Shown here in pieces: positions 25,369-35,477 of a DNA stretch of 64,000 nt (position 1 is its first letter; each line of letters starts with the position of its first letter). The DNA comes from Casuarina equisetifolia (Eukaryota > Streptophyta > Magnoliopsida > Fagales > Casuarinaceae), in contig CM052358.1 of assembly GCA_028551475.1 (NCBI GenBank), positions 6,822,501 through 6,886,500 on the forward strand, read 5' to 3'. A program made the position numbers and the translations under genes. The notes beneath the pieces were generated by a model. That model did not search any database, was not told the origin of the DNA, and saw nothing but the letters and a program-made list of their open reading frames with translations.

Positions 25369-25477
25369 GAAAAGTCCCCTCTGCGTCTAGGCCTTTCGAA
25401 TTCAATGCCGTCGACTTTTTCTACGACCGAATTTCGTGGTTAATGGAGGGGGAGAACGTGACTTACACGCAGGCTGC
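25369..25477 (+). pseudogene. Possible exon fragment interrupted by a copia LTR
   Basis: The frame from about 25,369 reads through EFNAVDFFYDRISWLMEGEN and VTYTQAA, then meets the presumed LTR start TGTTGAAAG at 25,478. The codon usage and amino-acid mix look protein-like, and an AGGGTTTGCAGC leader-like stretch precedes it. The family was not recognised. It may be a gene remnant into which the retrotransposon inserted, or a chance ORF. Confidence 0.3.
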
Positions 25478-25766
25478 TGTTGAAAGATAGACGGTTTTTT
25501 ATTTATGATATATATTTTTATATTACAAGATACTTAATATTTTTTATATATTATAAAATACTAAGGTTTTTTTTTTTGTATAAGCTTTACTTTTGTTTAC
25601 AAATAACCTCTTAGGTTAACATGTTTTTAATATAGTCGCACACTAAAAGTTCTTTTATTAACAACTTTGTCTTTTCTCATAACTAGTTTTAGTTTTGTTT
25701 GATCAATAAATAAGTTTTTCTTCCAAACATGCAAGAGTTCATTAAATTCTTCATGGTATCAAGAGC
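25478..25766 (+). mobile_element. Copia 5' LTR and primer-binding site
   Basis: A 276-base AT-rich segment begins TGTTGAAAG and ends CTTCA, the expected TG...CA ends of an LTR. It is followed directly by TGGTATCAAGAGC (25,754-25,766), one base longer than the usual copia PBS TGGTATCAGAGC, complementary to initiator tRNA-Met. Promoter-like TATATATT stretches lie inside. No matching 3' LTR was found in the window, so the left border rests on the motif alone. Confidence 0.6.
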
Positions 25767-27412
25767 CTAACGATTTTGTAGGTTCTTCATTGTGGGGTTT
25801 TTTTCTACATAGAGTTCTAGCCTCACAATTTTGTAGAGTTTGGATTGATTTTTGCTTTTGCCGACGGGATTTCTCAATGACAAGCTTTCTTGCTTTTGTC
25901 TATTAATTTTATCCCGTCTTTTTGGTCTGCTAAACAGAAAACAAAAAGAAAGGTACAACCTTTATTTGTTTTTCTTTATTTTTCGACAAAAATATGCAAC
26001 CTTTATCTGGTTTTCTCTTTTCAGTGGAAAGAATTGTGCTTTGTTTATTAGTTTTGACTCTACCATTTGCATCAAGATCTTGGTATTTTCTCGTTTCCTT
26101 TTCGCTTTGCGCTTTGTGATTATTTTGATTTGTTGTTGTGGTTTGGATACTCTATCAAACCGTTGCTTTTCCTGGATATTTCCTAATACGAGTAGTTTGG
26201 AGACTTTTTTTATTTTGTCATGGCTACCGAGTTGGATCCTCTTCAATCACCGGTTACTCCATGTGTTGCTCCTCATGCCCATAAAACTCACCAAGAGAAA
26301 GGGGATCAAATAGGTTCTAAATCATATCATCATGAAGGTTATGTTTCCCCAATTCCAATCATCACAAACCCGAATGATCCCTTATATCTACCACCCGATG
26401 ACACTAGTGGAGCTCCTTTGGTTGGTTTCAAACTTAGCAACTCCAGTAATTATGTTGTTTGGAGTCATGCTATGAAACTCGTCCTTCTCTCCAAGAACAA
26501 GTTAGTATTTGTGGATGGCAAATACCTTGCTCTGGTAAAAAATTCACCATGTTTGCCTATTTGGGAGCGTTGTCATGCAATTTGTCTTTCTTAGATCCTC
26601 AATTCACTATTTGGGCAACTTCATAAAGGCCTAATCTACACGGTTAGTATTGCTGATCTCTGTAAGGAGCTTTGTACTCACTACAACTGGGTTGACCTGA
26701 CCCAGATCTATGACCTTTTGAACGAATTGAGCTCCACAAAGCAATCGCGTGGATCAATTACTTTTTATTTTCATCGATTGCCAGCATTATAGGACAAGTA
26801 CACAACATTGATGACTCTAAATTCACCAGAAATGTCCAAAATTGATGGTTGAAAACCTCATCAAGAACACATGAAGGTTTATCAATTCTTGAGAGGACTA
26901 GATGACCATTTTTCTCATCTCAGAGACCAAATTCTATTCATGAGGCTACTTCCCGATGTTTTTCAAGCTTACTCGATTGCCAACAATGCCGAATATCGAT
27001 ATAGAGGACCAAAGAAGATGACTAGAGACTTTCATGCCTTTACAATGACCTATGGGACCGACACAACAAACTAGTCCACATATGAGCTACAATTTGTAGC
27101 ATTTAGGCCTTAGCGGTCAACTGGGACAACATCTCTACTTAATGAAAACGACACATCATTTTTGCTCAAAGTAGGCAAAACTACATGTCATCTAAGGCTT
27201 CTAGCAAGCGCAAATGTGAGCACTATGGACGTAAAGGACACCATAAGGAAAGTTGTTATCGTCTTAAAGGGCCTCAATGTAAGCATTGTCAGCTTTTTGG
27301 ACATAAGAAGGAAGCTTGTTACAAGCTTAATGGATATCATTTGGGCATCAAGATTCAATAATTATAGGATTGCAAGTCTAATAACTCTAAGCGCGTAGGC
27401 ACACCAATAATT
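25767..27412 (+). mobile_element. Copia leader and decayed gag gene with zinc knuckle
   Basis: After a leader, ATG 26,220 opens a 124-residue frame with the plant copia gag start (NPNDPLYLPPDD, then GFKLSNSSNYVVWSHAMK), closed by a stop at 26,592. Further gag sequence continues in other frames (26,871-27,074 includes KVYQFLRGLDDHFSHLRDQ). At about 27,199-27,330 there are two Cys/His clusters, CEHYGRKGHHKESC and CKHCQLFGHKKEAC; the second is a canonical CCHC knuckle, while the first lacks its second Cys (Tyr instead). The frame ends at HLGIKIQ and stop. No protease, integrase or RT follows; instead the sequence passes into the TyrRS 5' region. The element is a dead, truncated copy. Confidence 0.8.
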
Positions 27413-28463
27413 AGAGGGTCATGACAAAAGCCCTAGGGTCTCAGCCATATTTCCAAACAACCCATTGTTGCTTACTCAGAAGCCGCCATGGTGACCTGAG
27501 GACAGGACCAAAACGAAATGCCGCTTGAGGCCGCCATTTCGTCACTTTCTATTTTCGAATCCCAAGCCCATGAACAACACCCAGGCTCATCGAATCCAAA
27601 CAACCAATTATAATCTAAGAAAAAATTGTTGGATTGCATTTTTGGATGGCTATCGATACACCTAGAATCTAATTTTTTTTTTTTTTATGGTGAACTTGTT
27701 TATGCAGGATGAGTTTAGAGGATAGGTATCAGATCTTGAGTAGCGTGGGAGAGGAGTGTGTTCTCGAGGAGGAACTGCGGAATCTACTAGCGGACAAGCC
27801 CGAACCTATTTGTTACAACGATTTTAAGCCCTCTGGCTGAATGCATATTGCCCAGGTACAATTGCTTCTCTATATGTGAAACGTTTCTCGAGTTATAATA
27901 GTTTCTATTCATGTGCTCTAATTCCTCTGTACGGGGCAACTGTATTACTACATAGACTTTAGTAGTTTCCTTAATAATTTGGGGCTTATGGTATCTAATT
28001 AACTAGAGTTCAGGTGTTTCATAGTTAGACTGATAGATGGACAGATCTTGGGTTTTGTTTTCCCCCATGTCATGCGGAAGTTTGTTTGGAACTCTTGGAA
28101 TCTTAGGCGTGGAGTATTTTTGGTTGTGCATGTCTTATTTTCTAATATTCGGTATGTGTGCTTTCGTAACTTGTTTAACAGGGAGTTTTGGAAACAATTA
28201 GTATGAACAAGTTGAGCTCTGCGGGATGCATAGTGAAGATCTGGATTACTGATTGGTTTGCCCAGCTAAACAACAAGATGGGAGGTGATTTGAAGAAAAT
28301 TGAGACTGTAGGGCGCTACTTGATTGAGATTTGGAAAGCTGTTGGGACAGATCTGGAAAGAGGAAAAGTTAAATTTTTGTGGTCATCAAAGGAGATTAAT
28401 TCAAGAGCACATACGTACTGGCCTCTTGTCATGGATATAGCTCGAAGGAATGAGCTCCCTAGG
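27413..28463 (+). pseudogene. Short chimeric unit T1: TyrRS exons 1-3 behind a gag tail
   Basis: Homologous to the first three exons and introns of the intact TyrRS gene at 56.8 kb. Exon 1 (27,488-) is stopped at codon 4 (ATG GTG ACC TGA) and its splice donor is AT instead of GT. Exon 2 (27,708-27,855) has TGA in place of the Arg codon in the PSGRMHIAQ nucleotide-binding signature. Exon 3 (28,182-28,460) is open and encodes GVLETISMNKLSSAGC and DWFAQLNNKMGGDLKKIETV. At LPR the sequence jumps, via about 5 filler bases, into the gag zinc-knuckle tail of the next unit, giving a 126-codon chimeric ORF (28,188-28,568). Not a functional synthetase. Confidence 0.85.
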
Positions 28464-29649
28464 AAATATGACATAGGAAGGAAGCTTGTTACAAGCTTAA
28501 TGGATAACATTTGGGCATCAAGATTCAATAATTATAGGACTGCAAGTCTAATAGCTCGAAGCGCGTAGGCACACAACTGCGTAGGCACACCAATAATTAG
28601 AAGGTCATGACAAAAGCCCTAGGGTCTCAATCATATTTCCAAACAACCCACCGTTGCTTGCTCAGAACCCGCCATGGTGATCGGAAGAGTGGACCAAAAC
28701 GAAATGCCCTTTGAGGCCGCCATTCTGTCGCTCTCTATTTCTGAATCCCAAGCTCATGAACAACCCCCGAGCTCATCGAATCCAAACAACTAGTTAGAAT
28801 CCAAGAAAACTTTGTTGGATTGCATTTCTGGATGGCTATCATTACACCTAGAAGCTAATATTTTTTTTTAATGGCGAACTTGTTTATACAGGATGAGTTT
28901 AGAGGAGAGGTATCAGATCTTGAGTAACGTGGGAGAGGAATGTGTTCTCGATGAGGAATTGCGGAATCTACTGGCGAACAAGCTCGAACTTATTTGTTAC
29001 AACGGTTTTGAGCCCTCTAGTCGAATGCATATTGCCTAGGTACAATTGCTTCTCTGTATGTGAAACATTTCTCGAGTTATAATAGTTTTTATTCATGTGC
29101 TCTAATTCCTCTGTACAGGGCAACTATATTGCTACATAGACTTTAGTAGTTTCCTTAATAATTTGGGGCTTATGGTATCTAATTAACTAGAGTTCAGGTG
29201 TTTCAAGTTAGACTGATAGATGGACAGATCTTGGGTTTTGTTTTCCCCCATGTCATGCGGAAGTTTGTTTGGAACTCCTAGAATCTTAGGCGTGGAGTAT
29301 TTTTGGTTGTGCATGTCTTATTTTCTAATATTCGGTATGTGTGCTTTCGTAGTTTGTTTGAGAGGGAGTTTTGAAAACAATTAGTGTGAACAAGTTAAGC
29401 TCTGTGGGATGCATAGTGAAGATCTGGATTGCTGATTGGTTTGCCTAGCTAAACAACAAGATGGAAGGTGATTTAAAGAAAATTGAGACTGTGGGGCGCT
29501 ACTTGATTGAGATTTGGAAAGTCGTTGGGATGGATCTAGAAGGAGGAAAAGTTGAATTTTTATGGTCATCAAAGGATATTAATTCAAGAGCACATGAGTA
29601 CTGGCCTCTTGTTGTGGATATAACTCAAAGGAATAAGCTCCCTAGGAAA
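28464..29649 (+). pseudogene. Short chimeric unit T2: gag tail plus TyrRS exons 1-3
   Basis: Begins with the gag tail (GGAAGCTTGTTACAAGCTTA at 28,480) and ends at the TyrRS exon 3 break near 29,649. A 12-base phrase GCGTAGGCACAC is duplicated near 28,562-28,588. Exon 1 from 28,674 (MVIGRVDQNEMP) has no early stop. Exon 2 (28,892-29,039) ends TAG instead of CAG. Exon 3 (from 29,365) has TAG for Gln in DWFA(Q)LNN. The 96-residue ORF at 29,461-29,751 is TyrRS exon 3 fused out of frame to gag-tail sequence. Confidence 0.85.
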
Positions 29650-30817
29650 TATGACATAAGAAGGAAGCTTGTTACAAGCTTAATGGATAACATTTGGGCA
29701 TCAAGATTCAATAATTATAGGATTGCAAGTCTAATAGCTCTAAGCACGTAGGCACACCAATAATTAGAGGGTCATGACAAAAGCCCTAGGGTCTCAGTCA
29801 TATTTCCAAACAACCCACCGTTACTTGCTCAAAAGCCGCCATGGCGACCGGAGGACATGACCAAAACGAAACGCTGCTTGAGGCCACCATTTCGTCATTC
29901 TTTGTTTCTGAATCCCAAGCTTACGAACAACCTTTGGGCTCATTGAATCCAAACAACCAGTTAGAATCCAAGAAAACTTTGTTGGATTGCATTTCTGGAT
30001 GGCTATCAATACACCTAGAATCTAATATTTTTTTTTAATGGTGAACTTGTTTATGCAGGATGAGTTTAGAGGAGAGGTATTAGATCTTGAGTAACGTGGG
30101 AGAGGAATGTGTTCTCGATGAGGAATTGCGGAATCTACTGGCGAACAAGCTCGAACCTGTTTGTTACAACGGTTTTGAGCCCTCTAGTTGAATGCATATT
30201 GCCTAGTTACAATTGCTTCTCTATATGTGAAACGTTTCTCGAGTTATAATAGTTTCTATTCATGTGCTCTAATTCCTCTGTATGGGGCAACTGTATTGCT
30301 ACATAGACTTTAGTAGTTTCCTTAATAATTTGGGGCTTATGGTATCTAATTAGCTAGAGTTCAAGTGTTTCATAGTTAGACTGATAGATGGACAGATCTT
30401 GGGTTTTGTTTTCCCCCATGTCATGGGGAAGTTTGTTTGGAACTCCTGGAATCTTAGGCGTGGAGTATTTTTGGTTGTGCATGTCTTATTTTCTAATATT
30501 CGGTATGTGTGCTTTCGTAATTTGTTTGAGAGGGAGTTTTGAAAACAATTAGTGTGAACAAGTTAAGCTCCGTGGGATGCATAGTGAAGATCTGGATTGC
30601 TGATTGGTTTGCCTAGCTAAACAACAAGATGGAAGGTGATTTAAAGAAAATTGAGACTGTGGGGCGCTACTTGATTGAGATTTGGAAAGTCGTTGGGATG
30701 GATCTAGAAGGAGGAAAAGTTGAATTTTTATGGTCATCAAAGGATATTAATTCAAGAGCACATGAGTACTGGCCTCTTGTTGTGGATATAACTCAAAGGA
30801 ATAAGCTCCCTAGGAAA
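29650..30817 (+). pseudogene. Short chimeric unit T3: gag tail plus TyrRS exons 1-3
   Basis: Same architecture as T2 with a period of 1,168 bases. Exon 1 at 29,841 (MATGGHDQNETLLEATISS) is open and keeps a GT donor. Exon 2 (30,059-30,206) is stopped by TAG at codon 8 (after MSLEERY) and by TGA before MHIA. Exon 3 (30,533-30,817) has the same DWFA-stop as T2. The fusion ORF at 30,629-30,919 is identical in protein sequence to that of T2, which points to very recent amplification or gene conversion. Confidence 0.85.
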
Positions 30818-33800
30818 TATGACATAAGAAGGAAGCTTGTTACAAGCTTAATGGATAACATTTGGGCATCAAGATTCAATAATTATAGGATTGCAAGTCT
30901 AATAGCTCTAAGCACGTAGGCACACCAATAATTAGAGGGTCATGACAAAAGCCCTAGGGTCTCAGTCATATTTCCAAACAACCCACCGTTACTTGCTCAA
31001 AAGCCGCCATGGCGACCGGAAGGACATGACCAAAACGAAACGCTGCTTGAGGCCACCATTCCGTCGCTCTTTGTTTCTGAATCCCAAGCTTACGAACAAC
31101 CCCTGGGCCCATCGAATCCAAACAACCAGTTAGAATCCAAGAAAAATTTGTTGGATTGCATTTCTGGATGGCTATAAATACACGTAGAATTTGATTTTTC
31201 TTTTTATGGTGAACTTGTTTATGCAGGATAAGTTTCCATGAGAGATATCACATTGTGAGTAACGTGGGAGAGGAGTGTATTCTCGAGGAGGAACTGCGGA
31301 ATCTGCTAGCAGACAAGCTCGAACTTGTTTGTTACGACGGTTTTGAGCCTTCTGGCCAAATGCATATTGCCCAGGTACAATTGCTTCTCTATATGTGAAA
31401 CGTTTCTCGAGTTATAATAGTTTCTATTCATGTGCTCTAATTCCTCTGTACGAGGCAACTGTATTGCTACATAGACTTTAGTAGTTTACTGAAAAATTTA
31501 GGGCTTATGGTATCTAATTAGCTGGAGTTCATGTGTTTCATAGTTAGACTGATAGATGGACAGATCTTGGGTTTTGTTTTCCGCTATGTCATGGCAAAGT
31601 TTGTTTGGAACTCTTGGAATCTTAGGCGTGGAGTATTTTTGGTTGTGCATGTCTTATTTTCTAATATTAAGTATGTGTGCTTTCGTAACTTGTTTGACAT
31701 GGAATTTTGAAAACAATTAGTGTGAACAAGCTGACCTCTACGGGATGCAGAGTGAAGATTTGGATTGTTGATTGGTTTGCCCAACTAAACAACAAGATGG
31801 GAGGTGATTTGAAGAAAATTGAGACTATGGGGCATTACTTGATTGAGATTTGGAAAGCCGTTGGGACGAATCTGAAATAAGGAAAAGTTGAATTTTTGTG
31901 GTCATCAAAGGAGATTAATTCAAGAGCACATGAGTACTGGCCTCTTGTTATGGATATAGCTCGAAGGAATAACCTCCCTAGGATAATAAAGTAAGAGAAT
32001 CAAATGATTTTCTTTGTAGTGTATTAGCTAGATATCGTCTTCAACATAGATTTTGTTGTCCGTTGTCACAAGTGTAGTCAAATTATGGGTTGAAGTGAGG
32101 CAAATGAGTTGACTGTAGCCCAAATACTCTACCCATGCATGCAATGTGCTGATATATTTTTCTTAAAGGTGCTACCTTTGGCTTTGTTTTATGCATAGAT
32201 CATTTTGTGGCCTTGCTTGACTTAGGTTGAGATTGTACCTTCATTTCCACATCTGGATACTGCAATGGAGTTCATAAATATTTTTTGCTTCTATGGCATA
32301 ATGGACATAGTATGTAGAGGATTCACTCCTATCATGTTGTGATGTCCTTTTAAGTTTGCATATGATGGTGTTTAAGTAGTAAAGATCTTAAGGGTGGCCA
32401 TGGAAACGCGGATCTGTGTATTGACTTCTATTTATGATCACAAATATCATGTAATAAGTCTGTGTTAATTTTGAAGAATTGTGTCATCATTAAGTATGTG
32501 AAATATTCTTCTTTTTCAAAATAGGCCGACATTTGCCAACTGGGACTGGATCAGAGGAAAGTGAATGTCCTTGCAAGAGAATACTGTGACGACATCAAGA
32601 GGAAGAATAAGCGTATCATTTTGTCACACCGTATCCTTTTAATTTCTTAAACTAGTTGTACCTTTCTTTAATACTATAATGTTTTATGTGTATAATGATG
32701 TGGTGTTTATAAGTTTTGCTTAATGGTCATTTACAGACATGTTACCTGGTTTACAACAAGGACAGGAGAAGATGTCAAAAAATGATCCATCTTCCTCCAT
32801 TTATATGGAAGATGATGAGGTAGAGTAGTAGAAACGGTATCAATTTCCCATCATGTTGTTGCATTGCATCTAGCAATCACAAAGAATATGGGTTTCTTTA
32901 AGTACCAATCCAGGGCTTTAACCTTTTTTGAATGTTGTAGGCTGAAGTGAATTTGAAGATCAAGAAAGCTTATTGTCCTCCGCAGATTGTGGAAGGGAAT
33001 CCTTGCTTGGAGTATGTAAAGTATCTTGTTTTACCTTGGTTTAAGGAGTTCATAATGGAATGCAGTGCAGAGAATGATAGTCACAAGTAAGTTTTGCAGA
33101 TCTTTGGATGACAACTTTCTTTATTTCATTTACTTGATATTGAGATTTATGCCATTTTAAGGAATATAATCCTCACATGCTATTAAATTGTTGTTCCTTA
33201 ATGTAGTTCATGTTTAGCAATTTTCCAGAGCCAACTTTTCTTTATAACATGATTCCTTAAAAGTTTCCTATGATGCATTATGTCCATTATCCACAGGACC
33301 TTCACAACCTTTGAAGAATTGGTTGCTGACTATGAAAGTGGGGGGCTACACCTAGCTAACCTTAAACCAGCTTTATCAAAGGCATTGAATAAGATACTGG
33401 AGGTAACATCTTTCGATCTATATTTAAATAGTTCTTCCCCAGGAAACAAATGCCGCTACTTGATTAGAACAGTATACAAAAAAGGATATTGGATTCCTTC
33501 GACCAATACATGTCTTGTAGTCATGCTTAAGCGTTGAGAACCTTAGTTTGATTAGGTCGATTCATCAATGACATTTTCTGAGTGACAGCGAGTGCAAGAA
33601 CTTTATACTGTGTCATTTGTTAAATTTCCCATTATAAACTATACAGTAGTTGTGCCACTTGTTTGTGAAGTGTTGGGAATGTTAGTGGCGGGATATTTTC
33701 TTTAGGGAACTACAAACTGATATATCGGTACCATTGCAATGTCTGCTCAAGGAGGCCCATTTTGGAACAACAGTAATTTTTTTATTTTTGAGAGCTAACT

Positions 33801-33882
33801 TTTTCTTCTTCAGTTGTTTCCTCCCTATTTGCAACCGGTAAGAGAACACTTCAAGAAGGACATCAATGCAAAAGATCTATTG
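30818..33882 (+). pseudogene. Full-length TyrRS pseudogene A behind a gag tail
   Basis: A gag tail (30,818-30,940) is followed by TyrRS exons 1-9. Exon 1 (31,009) is frameshifted by an extra base. Exon 2 (31,227-31,374) has ATA instead of ATG at the MSLEE start and Gln for Arg in PSGRMH. Exon 3 (31,701-31,990) has lost its acceptor (GACATGGA for GACAGGGA) and has TAA in GT(N)L-K-stop. The exon 4 acceptor is shifted by one base. Exons 5 (32,525-32,630), 6 (32,737-32,819), 7 (32,941-33,086) and 8 (33,297-33,402) are well kept, but the catalytic loop reads KMSKN instead of KMSKS. The exon 9 acceptor is lost (TTGCAACCGG), and at 33,882 the exon runs straight into gag sequence. It cannot make a synthetase. 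Confidence 0.9.
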
Positions 33883-34402
33883 AAGGTTTATCAATTCTTG
33901 AGAGGACTAGATGACCATTTTTCTCATCTCAGAGACCAAATTCTACTCATAAGGCTACTTCCCGATGTTTTTCAAGCTTACTCGATTGCCAACAATGCCG
34001 AATATCGATATAGAGGACCAAAGAAGATGACTAGAGACTTTCAGGCTTTTACAATGACCTATGGGACCGACATAACAAACTGGTCCACATATGAGCTACT
34101 ATTTGTAGCGTTTAGGCCTTAGCGGTCAACTGGGTCAACATCTCTACTTAATGAAAACAACACATCATTTTTGCTCAAAGTAGGCAAAACTACATGTCAT
34201 CTAAGGCTTCTAGCAAGCGCAAATGTGAGCACTATGGACGTAAAGGACACCATAAGGAAAGTTGTTGTCATCTTAAAGGGCCTCAATGTAAGCATTGTCA
34301 GCTTTTTGGACATAAGAAGGAAGCTTGTTACAGCTTAATGGATATCATTTGGGCATCAAGATTCAATAATTATAGGATTGCAAGTCTAATAACTCTAAAC
34401 GC
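33883..34402 (+). mobile_element. Second gag fragment, copied from 26,871-27,410
   Basis: From GTTTATCAATTCTTGAGAGG onward this matches 26,876-27,410 closely, including both Cys/His clusters (ORF 34,194-34,418, CEHYGRKGHHKESC and CKHCQLFGHKKEAC). No LTR or PBS accompanies it, so it did not arrive by transposition but as part of a tandem duplication. One base is missing at ACAGCTTAATGG relative to ACAAGCTTAATGG, which fuses the knuckle frame to the tail. Confidence 0.85.
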
Positions 34403-35477
34403 GTTGGCACACCAATAATTAGAGGGTCATGACAAAAGCCCTAGGGTCTCAGTCATATTTCTAAACAACTCACTGTTGCTTACTTAGAAGCCTGCCATGG
34501 TGACCTAAGGACAGGACCAAAACGAAATGCCGCTTGAGGCCGCCATTTTGTCACTTTCTATTTCCGAATCCCAAGCCCATGAACAACACCCGGGCTCATC
34601 AAATCCAAACAACCAATTAGAATCTAAGAAAAATTTGTTGGATTGCATTTTTGGATGGCTATCGATACACCTAGAATCTAATTTTTTTTTTTTTTTAATG
34701 GTGAACTTGTTTATGCAGGATGAGTTTAGAGGATAGGTATCAGATCTTGAGTAGCGTGTGAGAGGAGTGTGTTCTCGAGGAGGAATTGCGGAATCTACTG
34801 GCAGACAAGCCCGAACCTATTTGTTACAACGGTTTTGAGCCCTCTGGCCGAATGCATATTGCCCAGGTACAATTGCTTCTCTGTATGTGAAACATTTCTC
34901 GAGTTATAATAGTTTCTATTTATGTGCTCTAATTCCTCTGTATGAGGTAACTGTATTGCTATATAGACTTTAGTAGTTTCCTTAATAATTTGGGGCTTAT
35001 GGTATCTAATTAGCTAGAGTTCAAGTGTTTCATAGTTAGACTGATAGATGGACAGATCTTGGGTTTTGTTTTCCCCCATGTCATGGGGAAGTTTGTTTGG
35101 AACTCCTGGAATTTTAGGCGTGGAGTATTTTTGGTTGTGCATGTCTTATTTTCTAATATTCGGTATGTGTGCTTTCGTAGTTTGTTTGAGAGGGAGTTTT
35201 GAAAACAATTAGTGTGAACAAGTTAAGCTCCGTGGGATGCATAGTGAAGATCTGGATTGCTGATTGGTTTGCCTAGCTAAACAACAAGATGGAAGGTGAT
35301 TTGAAGAAAATTGAGACTGTGGGGCACTACTTGATTGAGATTTGGAAAGTCGTTGGGATGGATCTAGAAGGAGGAAAAGTTGAATTTTTGTGGTCATCAA
35401 AGGATATTAATTCAAGAGCACATGAGTACTGGCCTCTTGTTGTGGATATAACTCAAAGGAATAAGCTCCCTAGGAAA
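34403..35477 (+). pseudogene. Short chimeric unit T5: mosaic TyrRS exons 1-3
   Basis: Exon 1 (34,497) is stopped at codon 4 (ATG GTG ACC TAA) and lacks its GT donor, as in T1. Exon 2 (34,719-34,866) shares MSLEDRYQILSSV with T1 and then has TGA. Further right, the intron (TTCAAGTGTTTCATAG, GTCATGGGGAAG) and exon 3 (35,193-35,477, DWFA-stop, KVVGMDLEGG) match T3 instead. The unit therefore looks like a T1/T3 recombinant. It ends at the same exon 3 break as the others. Confidence 0.8.

Noticed and set aside
26220..27412. Intact copia gag gene
   Set aside because: The frame is broken by stops and shifts after 124 codons and pol is absent.
27413..35477. Retrotransposon-mediated capture of TyrRS (transduplication)
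   Set aside because: TyrRS introns are retained, the TyrRS part lies outside the LTR-PBS-gag order, and junctions show filler or microhomology; DNA-level rearrangement fits better.
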